Source: Didymella arachidicola
Lineage: Eukaryota; Ascomycota; Dothideomycetes; Pleosporales; Didymellaceae
Direction: 5' to 3'
Length of the DNA stretch: 64,000 nt
NCBI GenBank assembly: GCA_016630955.3
Contig: CM049985.1
Location: forward strand, 2,294,001 to 2,358,000
Part shown: piece after piece, positions 12,391-24,000 of the stretch
Layout of the letters: every line of letters begins with the position of its first letter
How positions within the stretch are numbered: the first letter of the stretch is position 1
Notes under the pieces: generated by a model
Database searches by the model: none
What the model was told of the DNA's origin: nothing
The model's input: the letters and a program-made list of their open reading frames with translations, nothing else
Position numbers and translations under genes: made by a program

Positions 12391-13952
12391 ATGGCTGCTG
12401 CTGAGCCCAAAGACATCGAGAAAGAGGAGGTAGAAGAGCCGGAGGTTGTTGTAGGGACCGATGAGGCTTACAGCATCTATACCATCAAAGAGAAATGGTT
12501 GATTGTCGCTATGGTTGCATTAGCTGGCTTCTACAGGTATGCCCAGGTGGTGAGATCATAGCAACATTCGGAACTCAACTAACAAGATTGATGTAGCCCA
12601 CTGCCAGCCAACATCTACTTTCCAGCTATTCCGACAATAGCAAAGGCCTTCCACAGGTCTGTCGACGATGTCAATCAGACCGTGACGGTGTATCTTGTGT
12701 TCCAAGGCATCTCGCCTATGCTTTGGGGTCCGATTAGTGACAGGTACGGACGTCGACTGGTCTTCCTTGGCTGCCTGAGTATCCTGGTCGCTGCGAGCAT
12801 TGGACTTGCTCTATGTCCGACAGACCACTTCTGGCTTTTGCTCTTTCTTCGATGCCTTCAATCTGGAGGTAGTGCCAGCACAATCGCGCTCGGTGCTGGT
12901 GTCATTGGAGACATCTCCACGAGTAGAGAAAGAGGAGGATACTTCGGCATGTTCAACCTAGGTACGCTTGACGATAAGTGCCAACGTGCTCGAAACCGGA
13001 CTAACAGTATTCAGGGCCAATGCTTGCGCCCTGTATTGCGCCTGCGATGGGTGGTGCCCTATCGCAGGGTCTTGGCTGGCGTTCGATCTTCTGGGCCATC
13101 GTGATTATGGTCGCTGTATGTCTGGTCCTCATCGCCCTCTTCCTTCCAGAAACCCTGCGTTCTCTAGCTGGTAACGGCAGTATCACTGTACCTCGACGCC
13201 TCCGTGCCATTATTCCTGTTGTCGGTCGCAAAGCCACTCAGAACGTTGCCGACACCGAGTCTCGCGCGAAGCCGAAGCAGTCTGTCAACCCCTTCGTCTT
13301 GTTTACCTATCCAGACGTCATCGTTCTGCTCACTTTCACTGGCCTTGTCTATGCTGTGAACTACACGATCACTGCCACAATATCCTCGTCGTTTGCGAAG
13401 ATCTATCCAGATCTATCGGAGACTGTGCTTGGACTTTGCTACCTGCCCACTGGCGCTGGTATGATCATCGGCAGTACCGTGACTGGCAAAGTCCTGGACT
13501 GGGAGTACGATCGCATCAAGACACGTTCCGGCGACGCTTTCACTATCGAGTACGCTCGTCTGCGACTGATGCCGTACTACCTTACCCTTTTCGTTATGTG
13601 CGTTATCGGTTGGGGGTGGACAATCCAAGCGAAAGCGCACATGGCTGCGCCGCTGTGTCTGGCGGTGCTGCTGGGGTGGACGAGCATGGGGATTCTGAAC
13701 ACAACGATGACGCTGAACATCGACATCCTGCAGTCGAGAAGCTCGGGGGCCACAGCGTGCACGAACCTCGTTCGCTGTTCGTTGGCTGCCATCCTTGTCT
13801 CTATCATCGACCGAATGACGGCCAAACTAGGAGACGGATGGACATATGTGATTTGGGGCGGATTGTGCGCGTTGTTGATGCCGCTCATGTTTTTGGAAAT
13901 GAAGAAGGGGCCCCAGTGGCGGCGCAAGAGAGAGGCAGAAGAGGAGAAGTAA
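12391..13952 (+). CDS. MFS drug:H+ antiporter (DHA1-type, 12 helices)
   Basis: Three exons (12391-12536, 12597-12961, 13015-13952) give 482 residues; the introns are 60 and 53 nt. A 35-residue acidic cytosolic tail precedes the first membrane helix (KEKWLIVAMVALAGFY). The loop 2-3 signature of the major facilitator superfamily, GPISDRYGRR, is at residues about 94-103. The segment LGAGVIGDIS in helix 4 and the helix 5 stretch APCIAPAMGGALSQ resemble motif C (GXXXGPXXGG) of the drug antiporter subfamily. The cytosolic loop between helices 6 and 7 is short, as in Qdr/Dtr-like proteins. The likely role is efflux of a small molecule at the plasma membrane. The substrate is unknown and no biosynthetic cluster adjoins it. 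Confidence 0.88.
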
Positions 13953-14626
13953 GAGCGTCGATCGTTTTTTGCATCTGCACTTTGAGCGTGAGCACAAAAG
14001 CTATATACCCTAGTCGTAGTTTCAATCTGCGTTGTTCATCAAGTCTGCGGCGTCGTGGAAGTTACCGAAATGGATGTGACAGCCTGGCTTGATACTCGGG
14101 TCCTACTCCTCACCTGCAATGAAGCCTCTGATGTCGTGGAAGTAGCCGATCACCGCACAAAAAGTCACTGTAGCCTCTAGAGATTTTATTCCATCGTTTG
14201 TACAGTTCCCAGAACCTCTAGTCATCTACTGATCTCCTGTGAGCTTTTACTTCAGGGGCCAATTTTTGCTGCTTAGATACCGGTGCAACGCCCCTACTGT
14301 CGCTGCCTTCTCCGCTTACCTCACTCCAAATCACATCCTACTTCGCTTCCGTCGCCACCGAAAGGTCGCTGAAGGTTTTAGGCTCAAATTTGCGAACCCT
14401 AAAACAGTATGTTGAGAACACAGATGTGGAGTGCAGCGGGCTGCGCCCATGAGTCTACGTTATGGTGAGCTCACCAAGCGTCCGCAATCGGGGTAGAGGT
14501 AAGCGACCCAAAGAGTGCAGTATGCAGCAACCCCATTCATTTGAGGGCAGCAGCCCGGATTTCAAATTTCGCCAGTAGTGCATCTCTGATGTTGTCTCAC
14601 CACTACTATGCAGATAACGTTACAAG
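13953..14626. other. Intergenic between MFS and F-box genes
   Basis: About 670 bp with the 3' flank of the transporter gene and the upstream flank of the F-box gene. No gene is recognisable. Confidence 0.5.
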
Positions 14627-16547
14627 ATGCAGACTCCTACGACGATCTTGCGAACGCCTCCACAGCGTACAACCTTGCTAAAACCTTTAACACAGTGTGA
14701 AATACCAGCAATGCCTCAGCTGCCCCATATCGGCGGGCTGTTAGCACTCTGCGACATCGAGGCTACAGTACCAGCTGGTCAGCCCGGCGAGCTTGCGTTG
14801 CCTCCAGAGATCTGGTATCATATCTTCAATTTTGTAAGTCTGCTATGGATTCGGGGTCATACTGAATACTTGCGTATTCTACCTGTTGCAAATACCATGT
14901 CTATTGTGCTGACTGCGATCTGAGATTCGAGATCGCGATAACATGACCAACATACGTCTGGTCTGCTCTACTTGGAAAGCTCTTATCGGACGTCAGATAT
15001 GGGGTACATTCATTACAGACTTTGCACCAACAGACAAACAAGATCTAGATGTCCTTCTTAACCCGAAGTCAGGGATATTACCTTACGTTCGTCGGCTGAT
15101 CATATGCAAGGTACCCAGTCTTTTTTCCGAGGACTTGGAGACGGCCTTGAGACATTTTCTTGAACACATGCCTCGGGAATCGCTCAAAGTGTTCCTCAGT
15201 CTGTCGACCATGAGCTCTAAAATCTTCAAGGACCTTGTGGCCTGGCACCCAAGACTGGAGCGGTTCGAGGCATTCGTAGAACCTAACGAGGATGATTTCA
15301 CACAGTTCGGTTGGATAATGCGGCGTCTTGCTGAAGTCAAAATATACCAAGTGTGGATCAAGCGCAAAACAGAAGAGGATTCTTTGGAGCTCCACCGAAA
15401 GCTTATGATTGGGATGCTGAGCCTGGAGAACCTTGAGGTGCATTACGAACCCCGCAGAGTATTCCAAGCATCGGCGAAGCTCTATGTGGACATCACCCCC
15501 GTCTTCGTCAACAGCACTTGCTTCCCACGGCTCAGCGTGTTGACACTGATGGGTGTCGACATGCGTCTTTGCTCGTCTTCACTTCTTGAGCGGTTCGAGA
15601 TCTACAAGCTTCGTACGCTTAACCTACTGGACTGTTCCTTCTCGTCAGTATTCATGGACAGTCTCTCGGGCTGGTACACCAAGGAGGCCGGACTTCTGAA
15701 CGCCTTTCATTTCCGCTACCCATGTCATCTGTTGAACACCACTGGCGAAATCTTGACACTATCATTAGAGCGCTTTCTTACGGTGTCCTTCACTTTCTCG
15801 TCTCGTCATCGAGTATCGCGGCCATGATGCTCTGCCGGTGAGTTGCATCACCCAACATGGAGATACCTTGCAACGTCTACGAATGGGAATGGATATGTGG
15901 CCTGATAAACACAACACGATGAAGCTCTATGCATCGACATACTCCGCGGGGGACCTGGAAACCATCTTAGGTGCCTGCCAAAAACTCAAGGGGGTTGGCT
16001 TCGACATGCCATTTGGCGCCGTTGACCTAGGCTCTGTTAGCGTTCCTGAACCTTCCTTCGAGCTTGCCAGACAAGCCAGTGACGAAGTGTATGCATTGCC
16101 AGAATTTGAGCATTTCTTAGTAAGCCACACTTTCCAAATCGACCGTCGTGTCTCACACTTAAGCAGTCTATCATCGGCCGACACCCACAGATCCAGACGC
16201 TCCGCATGCTCAATCTTCCCAAGATGCAGTTTAAGTTTCGTTCTCCAATGCATCCATTGCTTCAAGGATGGGATGACACACGAGACGATGCAGAAGGATG
16301 CCAGCGCTTGATGCGGAAATTTGCTGACGAAATTTTCAACTTCCTTACAAGTTGTGGGAGCGCTGTGCATTTTATTGAAGTCAGGCCAACTCTTCGACTA
16401 GCAAAGCATGCGAAGTGGGACGAAACGGGTCATCAATGGCCTGACTACCCGTACGCAGTCGAGAAGACCAGCTCCAACGGAAGCTCAGTGGCGCATTCGA
16501 AGCCTTGCAACATGCACTACTCCATCAAAGCATTGCAAAAGGAATGA
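14627..16547 (+). pseudogene. F-box protein gene with one apparent frameshift
   Basis: The N-terminal F-box is formed across an intron: LPPEIWYHIFNF before it and RLVCSTWKALIGRQIW after it. Exon 1 is 14627-14833, intron 1 is 14834-14924 (91 nt), and intron 2 is 16120-16166 (47 nt). Such proteins recruit substrates to SCF ubiquitin ligases; the rest of the chain (about 500 residues) is leucine-rich but without clean repeats. Reading frame is lost near 15765-15770. Upstream the frame reads ...TGEILTLSL. The continuation SAFLRCPSLSRLVIEYRG, which is clearly protein-like, is one base out of phase. No good GT...AG pair fixes both sides without deleting sensible sequence, although a poor donor (GTCATC at 15724) with an acceptor at 15769 is conceivable. 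It may be a recent pseudogene, an assembly error or an unusual intron. Fungal F-box genes of this type evolve fast. Confidence 0.65.
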
Positions 16548-16959
16548 ATCTTGATCTCTGGGAGATTGTTTCGGTAAGTAGGTAGCTTTTATGCGCCAGA
16601 TATGTTTTGCAGCTATGAAAGCTTCGCAGAATGACATCAGCGTTGCAACCTCAATTCTGGAAAGAGTAGAACAGTCACTGTCGTCGTGGCTGCCCAGGTG
16701 CGACATCGCGGCAATGATCAATGAAAGCATATCGTGTTTGCTGTTTGCTGTTAGGAAGTGTTGCCCCAGTGATACACGTCGCACTTACCATATGGCGTTA
16801 GTGTGGAGAGAAAGTGGGCGGCTCTGGTGCTCACCTTAACAGCTTCCTCTCCACTGTCGCAAACTACACCACTTACGAACACTTCAATCGCACTTCCATC
16901 CGACCGAATTAGTCGCGCATATTATACCGACAAAACTACACGCGACAAATCACACCACG
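16548..16959. other. Intergenic upstream of CHZ1
   Basis: About 410 bp between the F-box stop and the CHZ1 start, holding the CHZ1 promoter. Nothing else is recognised. Confidence 0.45.
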
Positions 16960-17382
16960 ATGTCTGCCCAGCCGGAGGACCAGCAGATGGAGGGTGTCCA
17001 GGACACCAAGGGCAAGGGCAAGGCCACCCAGCAGGACACCTTGGAAGATTCCGAAGACTCCAGTGACGAATCTGCTGGCGAGGACGCCGTATGTGCATCC
17101 CACCCTATGAAATCTGCGCACCAGCTGACAAACTTGCAACAGGCCGCTGAGCGTACGAGCACCTGCCCACGTATCCGACCTGGACAGCTACTAACGTGAA
17201 CAGCCGAGGAGGCCGACGAGGATAACATGGAGGAAATCGAGACGTCCAACATCATCCAGGGCTCGCGCACACGCGGCAAGACAATCGACTTCGCCAAGGC
17301 CAACGCCGAGCTCGAAGGTGAGGATGACGATGAGGATGAGGACGATGAGTTCGTCGACCCTGACGATGAGATGAAGGACTGA
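16960..17382 (+). CDS. CHZ1: Histone chaperone Chz1 (H2A.Z-H2B chaperone)
   Basis: Small acidic nuclear protein of 105 residues. Three exons (16960-17088, 17143-17152, 17204-17382) are joined by introns of 54 and 51 nt; the second has a perfect TACTAAC branch site. The middle exon is only 10 nt long. The diagnostic CHZ motif lies at residues about 60-80: EEIETSNIIQGSRTRGK followed by TIDFAKANAEL. It is flanked by an acidic, Ser-rich N-terminus and a nearly pure Asp/Glu C-terminus. In yeast this motif binds H2A.Z-H2B dimers and delivers them to the SWR1 complex. Length and motif order match the family. Confidence 0.9.
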
Positions 17383-20300
17383 GCACTTGTCTGGGGTTCT
17401 AGTACGTTTGCGCCTTACTGTTCCATGCGCGTCACTGTTGCGGGGAGCTATTCAGCAAGGAGGGGCAATCTCTGACCGCAACTAGACGATATCGACGCCG
17501 GTTCTTAGTTGAATAATACGATGGAGTACGATACACGGAACATGTTGGGGACATTAGGAAGACAACCTATGTCAAGCATGTGGAGTCTTGGCGTGGGCTG
17601 CCGGAGGGTGAGGGGCTATTGCTGTTGTGCACGCGTCGAGCGCGTCAATTTCGCAACACATCTTCGACATATAGTCGTTGCCACAGAACTTATCACGAAT
17701 GAATGATCAAGAATCAAAGTGTACAGTCCATGTCGCGTACGCAGTCCGTGTCGCGTGCGCAGTACAGCAAGTCGTGCTACTTGTGCTGAGCACGTAATCA
17801 CCGTACATCAACTCACTAGAATCCTGACAGCTGAAGCGCACCACATTCAAAAGCAGACGACTACCGGGGTATCTCGCCGAGTTACACGGCTCTGCAGCCA
17901 ACTACGGTTCCTATCTTCGAATCAAAGAGCATCTCGCAACGTGTACTGCTCCTTTACTTTGTACGCTCATACGAGCAGTGTCCATAGCGATTGATCCCAT
18001 GCAGGGCCTTGCTAGTTTACATCCTCACCCACTCACGACGCAGTCCCAGAGTCGGCGCTCAGAACGAGTCCGAAGCCGAGGCTTGTTTGAACGTGAAGAC
18101 AGGGTTTAGCGGCTGCCAGTGGTGGGCTGTCGATGCATTGGGTCCGGAGAGATGCTTGTTGGGGATAGCGTTTTGACGAGCATTGTGCCCTGGTATTGGT
18201 ATGGTAAAGTGGGTGCGCAGGGCCATTCGAGTGGAGTGGGAGATAGCGAGGCTGGCGGCTCCGAGGTGATGGTGGTCGGAGACGGCCGTGGTTTGCAGTG
18301 CAAGGTGTGAGCCGGCTATAGAGAAGATATCACTGCCTCATCTATTGGCCACGGTCATCTGAGAAAATTCTTTTCATTGCCCATGTCGAGGTCCTTGAAG
18401 CGGGCTCGGATCGATCTGCATGGCTTTGGTCACAACGAAGCTCGGTTTACCTTCACAAGGAGGCCTTCAAGCCGGCCGTTGTACGGATTACAGATACATG
18501 TACCGACCTCTGGTGAATCCATTGATCCTAGCTTAAGCGAAGAGGGCAGCTGATTCGCTGCTGCCACCGGCAGATCTGGGCCGTCGCGTTTCCCAGATCT
18601 TTACATGAGCTTGGACCTGATCGCCTGATGGGAGAGTCTGAAGTGGCATCGACAGGCGCATGTAGGCGCATGTTCAGCGACGGTCCGTACTCCCGCGGAA
18701 GTCGAAGACATCACCACACGGAGGGCGCGGCGCGCCACTGAGAAGGCGACAAGTTGCTCTTCTCCATGATCTGCGAGAGTAATGCTGAATACCTCCAAGG
18801 TTGACTGCAAGTCGTCGTTGCCTTGCAGCAAGATGGACAGGCTGATCAACCTCTGGATAAGCCACGCACCCGTGAACTGCAAACGGATAATGTTCATGGA
18901 AGGAAATTTTCCGCTATCGCCCCAGAATACCTCCGTTTTGGCACGTGAATGCCCTTGAGCAATGCGCTGTAAGTTTAAGCTGCAGGTAATTTCCTGAAGG
19001 TTATGTATTGCACCACCTTTGCCTCATTCTGGACACAGAGAGCGCCGTCAACTCCAAGAATGTTTGTCGCATATTACGGGAAAACAGCCAATGTTCACTT
19101 TCACCGAAGGGGGATATGTCTAGACAATGCTGCTAGCTCAAAATGAGAAAATGAGGTGCCTTGCTGCCGTCCAAGCGGCATTTCCTAGAGTATCCGCTGC
19201 TTGACGTTCACGCGCAGTCAGCCAAGCTTGCCTGCGGCGATGTCGGCGATCTGAGCGACCTGAAGCTGGGTTCGGTACACTGGTAGAGGAAACGGATCCG
19301 CGTATTCTCGTGACTCATCGAAAGCAGCAGAGAAACGTCCGCTACGTACTGCCGTTGAAGGGGGTTGGCATCCCGAGATATTCCGAACTTAATGGGGTCT
19401 TCCAGTGAAGCTTGGTCTGTCACGACGCCGCGGTGAGGTTCGCCCAAGGGCTACTTTTGGAGCAGCGCACTGGCCTTTTGAGTTTCCTCCAAACTCGGGG
19501 TACATGGCCGTGCTTCATGACTACGGAGTTCATGGATGTTCGTGCACATCGCAGCCTGCCGTCTAGCATTCCGCTGTAACGGCGGGTTGAAGGGCTTTCC
19601 CCGCGAATCAAACTGCAGCGCCCATCCTTCACGGCGGACTGGGGCAATCTTGGGCAAAGATAAGGGAGAGATGACCCTCCGGAATTACAGCGAGGAAAGA
19701 GGGTCGTTGGCGGCCGCGCCAATGAAAGCATTCCGGAAACAAAGCAGGCTTCGTGGGCATGGTGGGGCTAAGAGCGGAACGATGCATGCTGCACGACCAT
19801 GTCATGGAGCCGACCTCGGCGTCTGCGATTGGACGCACGGCCGAGCGATGAGCTCACCGCCTGCAGCGGATAGACGTATTCAGCCAATCTAAGGCTGCTT
19901 GGAGCAAAGCGTACGGCAGAATCCGTGGGGTAGCCTGCCAATTTTCCAGATGCGCGACACCGCGATGTGCAGTCGTTCAGCGAATATGCACACGAGCATT
20001 GCTAACGGAGCACCAGGGACACGCCAGCTCGTTAGCAAGACCCTCGATTGACGGGTAGAGGCCAATTGGGGCGCCTTCAGACGGCACGAGAGGCGGACTG
20101 GCTTCAAGGTGGACTTTTGGAGGGGCGTGACAAAGGTTGACATGTGCCGTTTCGAGATGTACACAAGCTTGACATACACGCAAACGAAACCTCATCTAAT
20201 ATTAATGCGAAATTTGGACATCGAGACGGCTATGCAGGTGACCAAGGAGACACTGAGAGAGAGAGAGAGCAGTTAACGTCCCCGTCGCGGCGCTTCTAGG

Positions 20301-21087
20301 CCCGTAATTGGACGAAGGCTGGAGTGAGTGAAGTGTTAGCGCATTCAGAAAAACCCCACCAGAGCCCTCTATTCATAAGCTCTGCCACCCAATCTCCCGC
20401 GACCAATTTCCCACCTACTCTCACCATTCCCTCTCGCTCTCCCAAGTTGCTTGCAGGAACACCGCGAGTCGACTTCAAGGCCTGTTCCAGTCAGCCTTAC
20501 ATAGCAAGTAGGTCACCCTTGCCCACCACCACTTATCTCCGCTGCACATATCCCTCTGGCCACACAGCATTCTTCCTTTACTACGCCAGCGTCTGTACGA
20601 AATGATAAGCGAGCGTCCGACGTCTACATTCCGCAACCCCGCGCCACCTCATTCGCCGAATCTCTTATCAGCATCTCTTTTGCTGAGTGACAGCTATCAG
20701 TTGCCTCTGAATTTGAGTAGCGTCATTTGCACCATATTCGAGCATATGAGGCTGGTGACGTAGCCGGAGCGCGGTCTTCCTAGTTTCGCGAAAGATTGGC
20801 ATCTCGAATTTCTGAATTGCGACTGCTGTTTCCCTCTACACCAATCTATGATACCGGGCTAAGCTTTGGCGCTTGCTCTTGAAAACCCACAATCTCGATT
20901 CACGACCCACAAACAACACCAGTATTACCTTTGCCGAACTTGCGACTAATATTATACTTCTATAGCTTTCAATTGAATCCAGGACATCAGCTCCCTTTTT
21001 GATACCCCGAGCGCCGCCACCAGACGCGGTCCGCCTTCCTATACCCACCACCGTTCGATCCTTTTACTTCGGCCGTTCGCCGATATA
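17383..21087. other. Gene-poor region of 3.7 kb upstream of GLT1
   Basis: The longest host interval without a recognisable gene. Open frames here are short, mostly lack an ATG, overlap each other on both strands and show no domain. A (GA)n run sits at about 20253-20269. The 3' end contains the GLT1 promoter and long leader. Confidence 0.45.
20603..20699. promoter_or_regulatory. Cluster of three GATA-factor (HGATAR) motifs upstream of GLT1
   Basis: TGATAAG at 20603-20609, CTTATCA (its reverse complement) at 20664-20670 and CTATCA (reverse of TGATAG) at 20694-20699, about 390-485 bp before the GLT1 ATG. AreA/Nit2-type GATA factors bind HGATAR and regulate nitrogen genes. Six-base motifs are common by chance, so function is only a suggestion. 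Confidence 0.3.
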
Positions 21088-24000
21088 ATGGGTCGAGTTT
21101 CATTCGCCGAGGATACCAAACTGCCTGACGAGACCTATATCGAAGAGGAACCTTATAAGGTTTTCGAGTACCAAGATGGACCGGAGAACAAGTCTTGGGC
21201 AGGTGCGCTTCCCATGAAGCAGGGTCTTTATGACCCCTCGTTGGAGAAGGATGCTTGTGGTGTGGGTTTTGCTGCGTAAGTTGCTCGAGCAAACCGTGCT
21301 AAGTGGCAAATGTTGACAGGCGAACAGTCACATCAAGGGCAAGGCTAGCCACAAGATTGTCACCGATGCGCGTTCGTTGCTCTGCAACATGACCCATCGT
21401 GGTGCCGTGGGTTCAGATGCACGAGATGGTGACGGTGCAGGTGTCATGACTTCCATTCCCCACCGGTTCTTCCTCAAGGAGTTCGAGCGTGAGCAGGGGT
21501 TTAAGCTACCTGCGCTTGGCCAGTATGCCACTGGTAACCTGTTCTTCAAGCCGGACCCCACAATCCTGGATGAGACCAAGGCCATGTTTGAGGACGTCGC
21601 AGACCAGCTCGACCTGAGAGTGCTCGGGTGGCGAGTGGTGCCCCGAGACTCCACACTTCTCGGCCCTGCTGCGCTCTCACGAGAGCCCATCATTCTGCAG
21701 CCCTTCGTCGTTCTCAAGACTGCCTACGGAGACGCACGGCAGCCCAAGGAGGATTTCGAGAAGACCTATGACGCTGGCTACTTTGAGCGCCAGTTGTATG
21801 TCATGCGAAAGCGTGCTACACATGTTATTGGCCTGCACAACTGGTTCTACATCTGCTCCCTTTCGAACAAGAACATCGTATACAAGGGTCAACTGTCGCC
21901 TGTTCAGGTCTACGAATACTACCACGACCTACTCAATGTTGACTACGAGGGCCACTTCGCACTTGTGCACTCTCGATTCTCTACTAACACATTCCCTTCA
22001 TGGGACCGCGCACAACCTCTGCGATGGGCAGCTCACAACGGTGAGATCAACACACTACGAGGAAACAAGAACTGGATGCGCGCGCGTGAGGGCGGCATGA
22101 AGTCTAGCCTGTTTGGTGACGAGCTGGACTTGCTGTACCCCATCATCGAAGACGGTGGTTCTGACTCCGCAGCTTTCGACAATGTTCTTGAGCTGCTCAC
22201 CATCAACGGTGTTCTGTCTCTGCCAGAGGCTGTTATGCTCATGGTTCCTGAGGCATGGCAAGGCAACCACACCATGGACCCAGCAAAGCAGGCCTTCTAC
22301 GAGTGGGCTGCCTGCATGATGGAGCCTTGGGACGGTCCCGCGCTGTTCACGTTCTCTGATGGTCGCTACTGCGGTGCCAACCTCGACCGTAACGGTTTGC
22401 GACCTTGCCGTTACTACGTCATGGACGACGACCGCATCATTTGCGCGTCTGAAGTTGGAACAATCTCCATCGACCCTGAGCGCGTTGTGCAAAAGGGCCG
22501 TCTACAGCCCGGAAAGATGCTGCTTGTTGACACTGTCGCTGGACGCATTGTCGATGACGCCGAACTGAAGAAGACCGTCTCCGAGCGCAACGACTTCAGC
22601 GCATGGATCGAGAAGAACCTTCTCACCCTGCCCAAGATCCTCAAGACGGTTGGCGACAAGGGCCTCGACCTCTCTTTTACACTTACAGAGTCCAAGCTCC
22701 ACGAGGACCCTCGCCTGCGAGCGTTCGGTTACTCGCTCGAGCAGGTCAGCTTGCTCCTTGGTCCCATGGCTGCCGATTCGAAGGAGGCTCTTGGATCTAT
22801 GGGTAACGACTCCCCTCTTGCTTGCTTGGCTACTCAACCTCGTTTGCTCTACGAGTACTTCCGCCAGCTCTTCGCTCAGGTCACCAATCCTCCCATTGAC
22901 CCTATCCGTGAGGCTATAGTCATGTCTCTTGAGGCATACGTTGGTCCTCAGGGTAACCTTCTGGAGATGGATGAGTCCCAATGTCACCGAATGCTTCTCC
23001 CTTCGCCTGTCCTATCTCTTGAGGAGTTCACAGCGATGACTAACACTCATACTCTGCACAGTGGGTGGTCGGTCAAGAGCATCGACATCACTTTCGCTAA
23101 GAGTGAGGGTGTCGAGGGCTACATGGCTACTCTCGACCGAATTTGCGAGGAGGCCTCGGAGGGCGTCAAGAACGGTGACAGCATCATTGTTCTTACTGAC
23201 CGCGCCACATCAAAGGAGCGTGTTCCCGTCTCTGCGTGCTTGGTCACTGGTATGGTTCACCACCACCTTGTCCGCAACAAGTGGCGTTCCAACGTCGCTC
23301 TCGTTGTCGAGACCGGTGAGGCTCGTGAGGTCCACCACATGTGCGTCCTTGTTGGTTACGGAGCTGATGCTATCTGTCCTTACCTCGCAATTGAATGCAT
23401 CCTCAAGATGCACCGTGAGGGTGTCATCCGCAAGAAGCTCACCCCTGAGCAACTGATCGACAACTACAAGCACTCCTGCGACGGTGGTATCTTGAAGGTC
23501 ATGTCCAAGATGGGTATTTCAACCCTCCAGTCCTACAAGGGTGCCCAGATCTTTGAGGCTCTTGGTCTTGATGACTCTGTCGTCGACCGCTGCTTCACCG
23601 GTACAGCCTCTCGTATCAAAGGTATGACATTCGACCTCATTGCGCAGGATGCATTGGCTCTTCACGAGAAGGGTTACCCATCCCGCCCTATCGTTGAAGT
23701 CCCCGGTCTTGCTGAGACTGGTGAGTACCACTGGCGTGACGGAGGCGAGCCTCACATCAACGATCCCACTGCCATGGCCAACATCCAGGACGCTGTCCGC
23801 ACAAAGAATGACAAGTCCTACGAGGCTTACTCTCTCGCCGAATACGAGCGCATCAAGGATTGCACACTTCGTGGTCTTCTTGATTTCAATTTCGACGACC
23901 GCACGCCCATCCCCGTCGACCAGGTCGAGCCATGGACAGATATCGTGCGCCGCTTCGTTACTGGTGCCATGTCCTACGGTTCAATCTCTATGGAGTCTCA

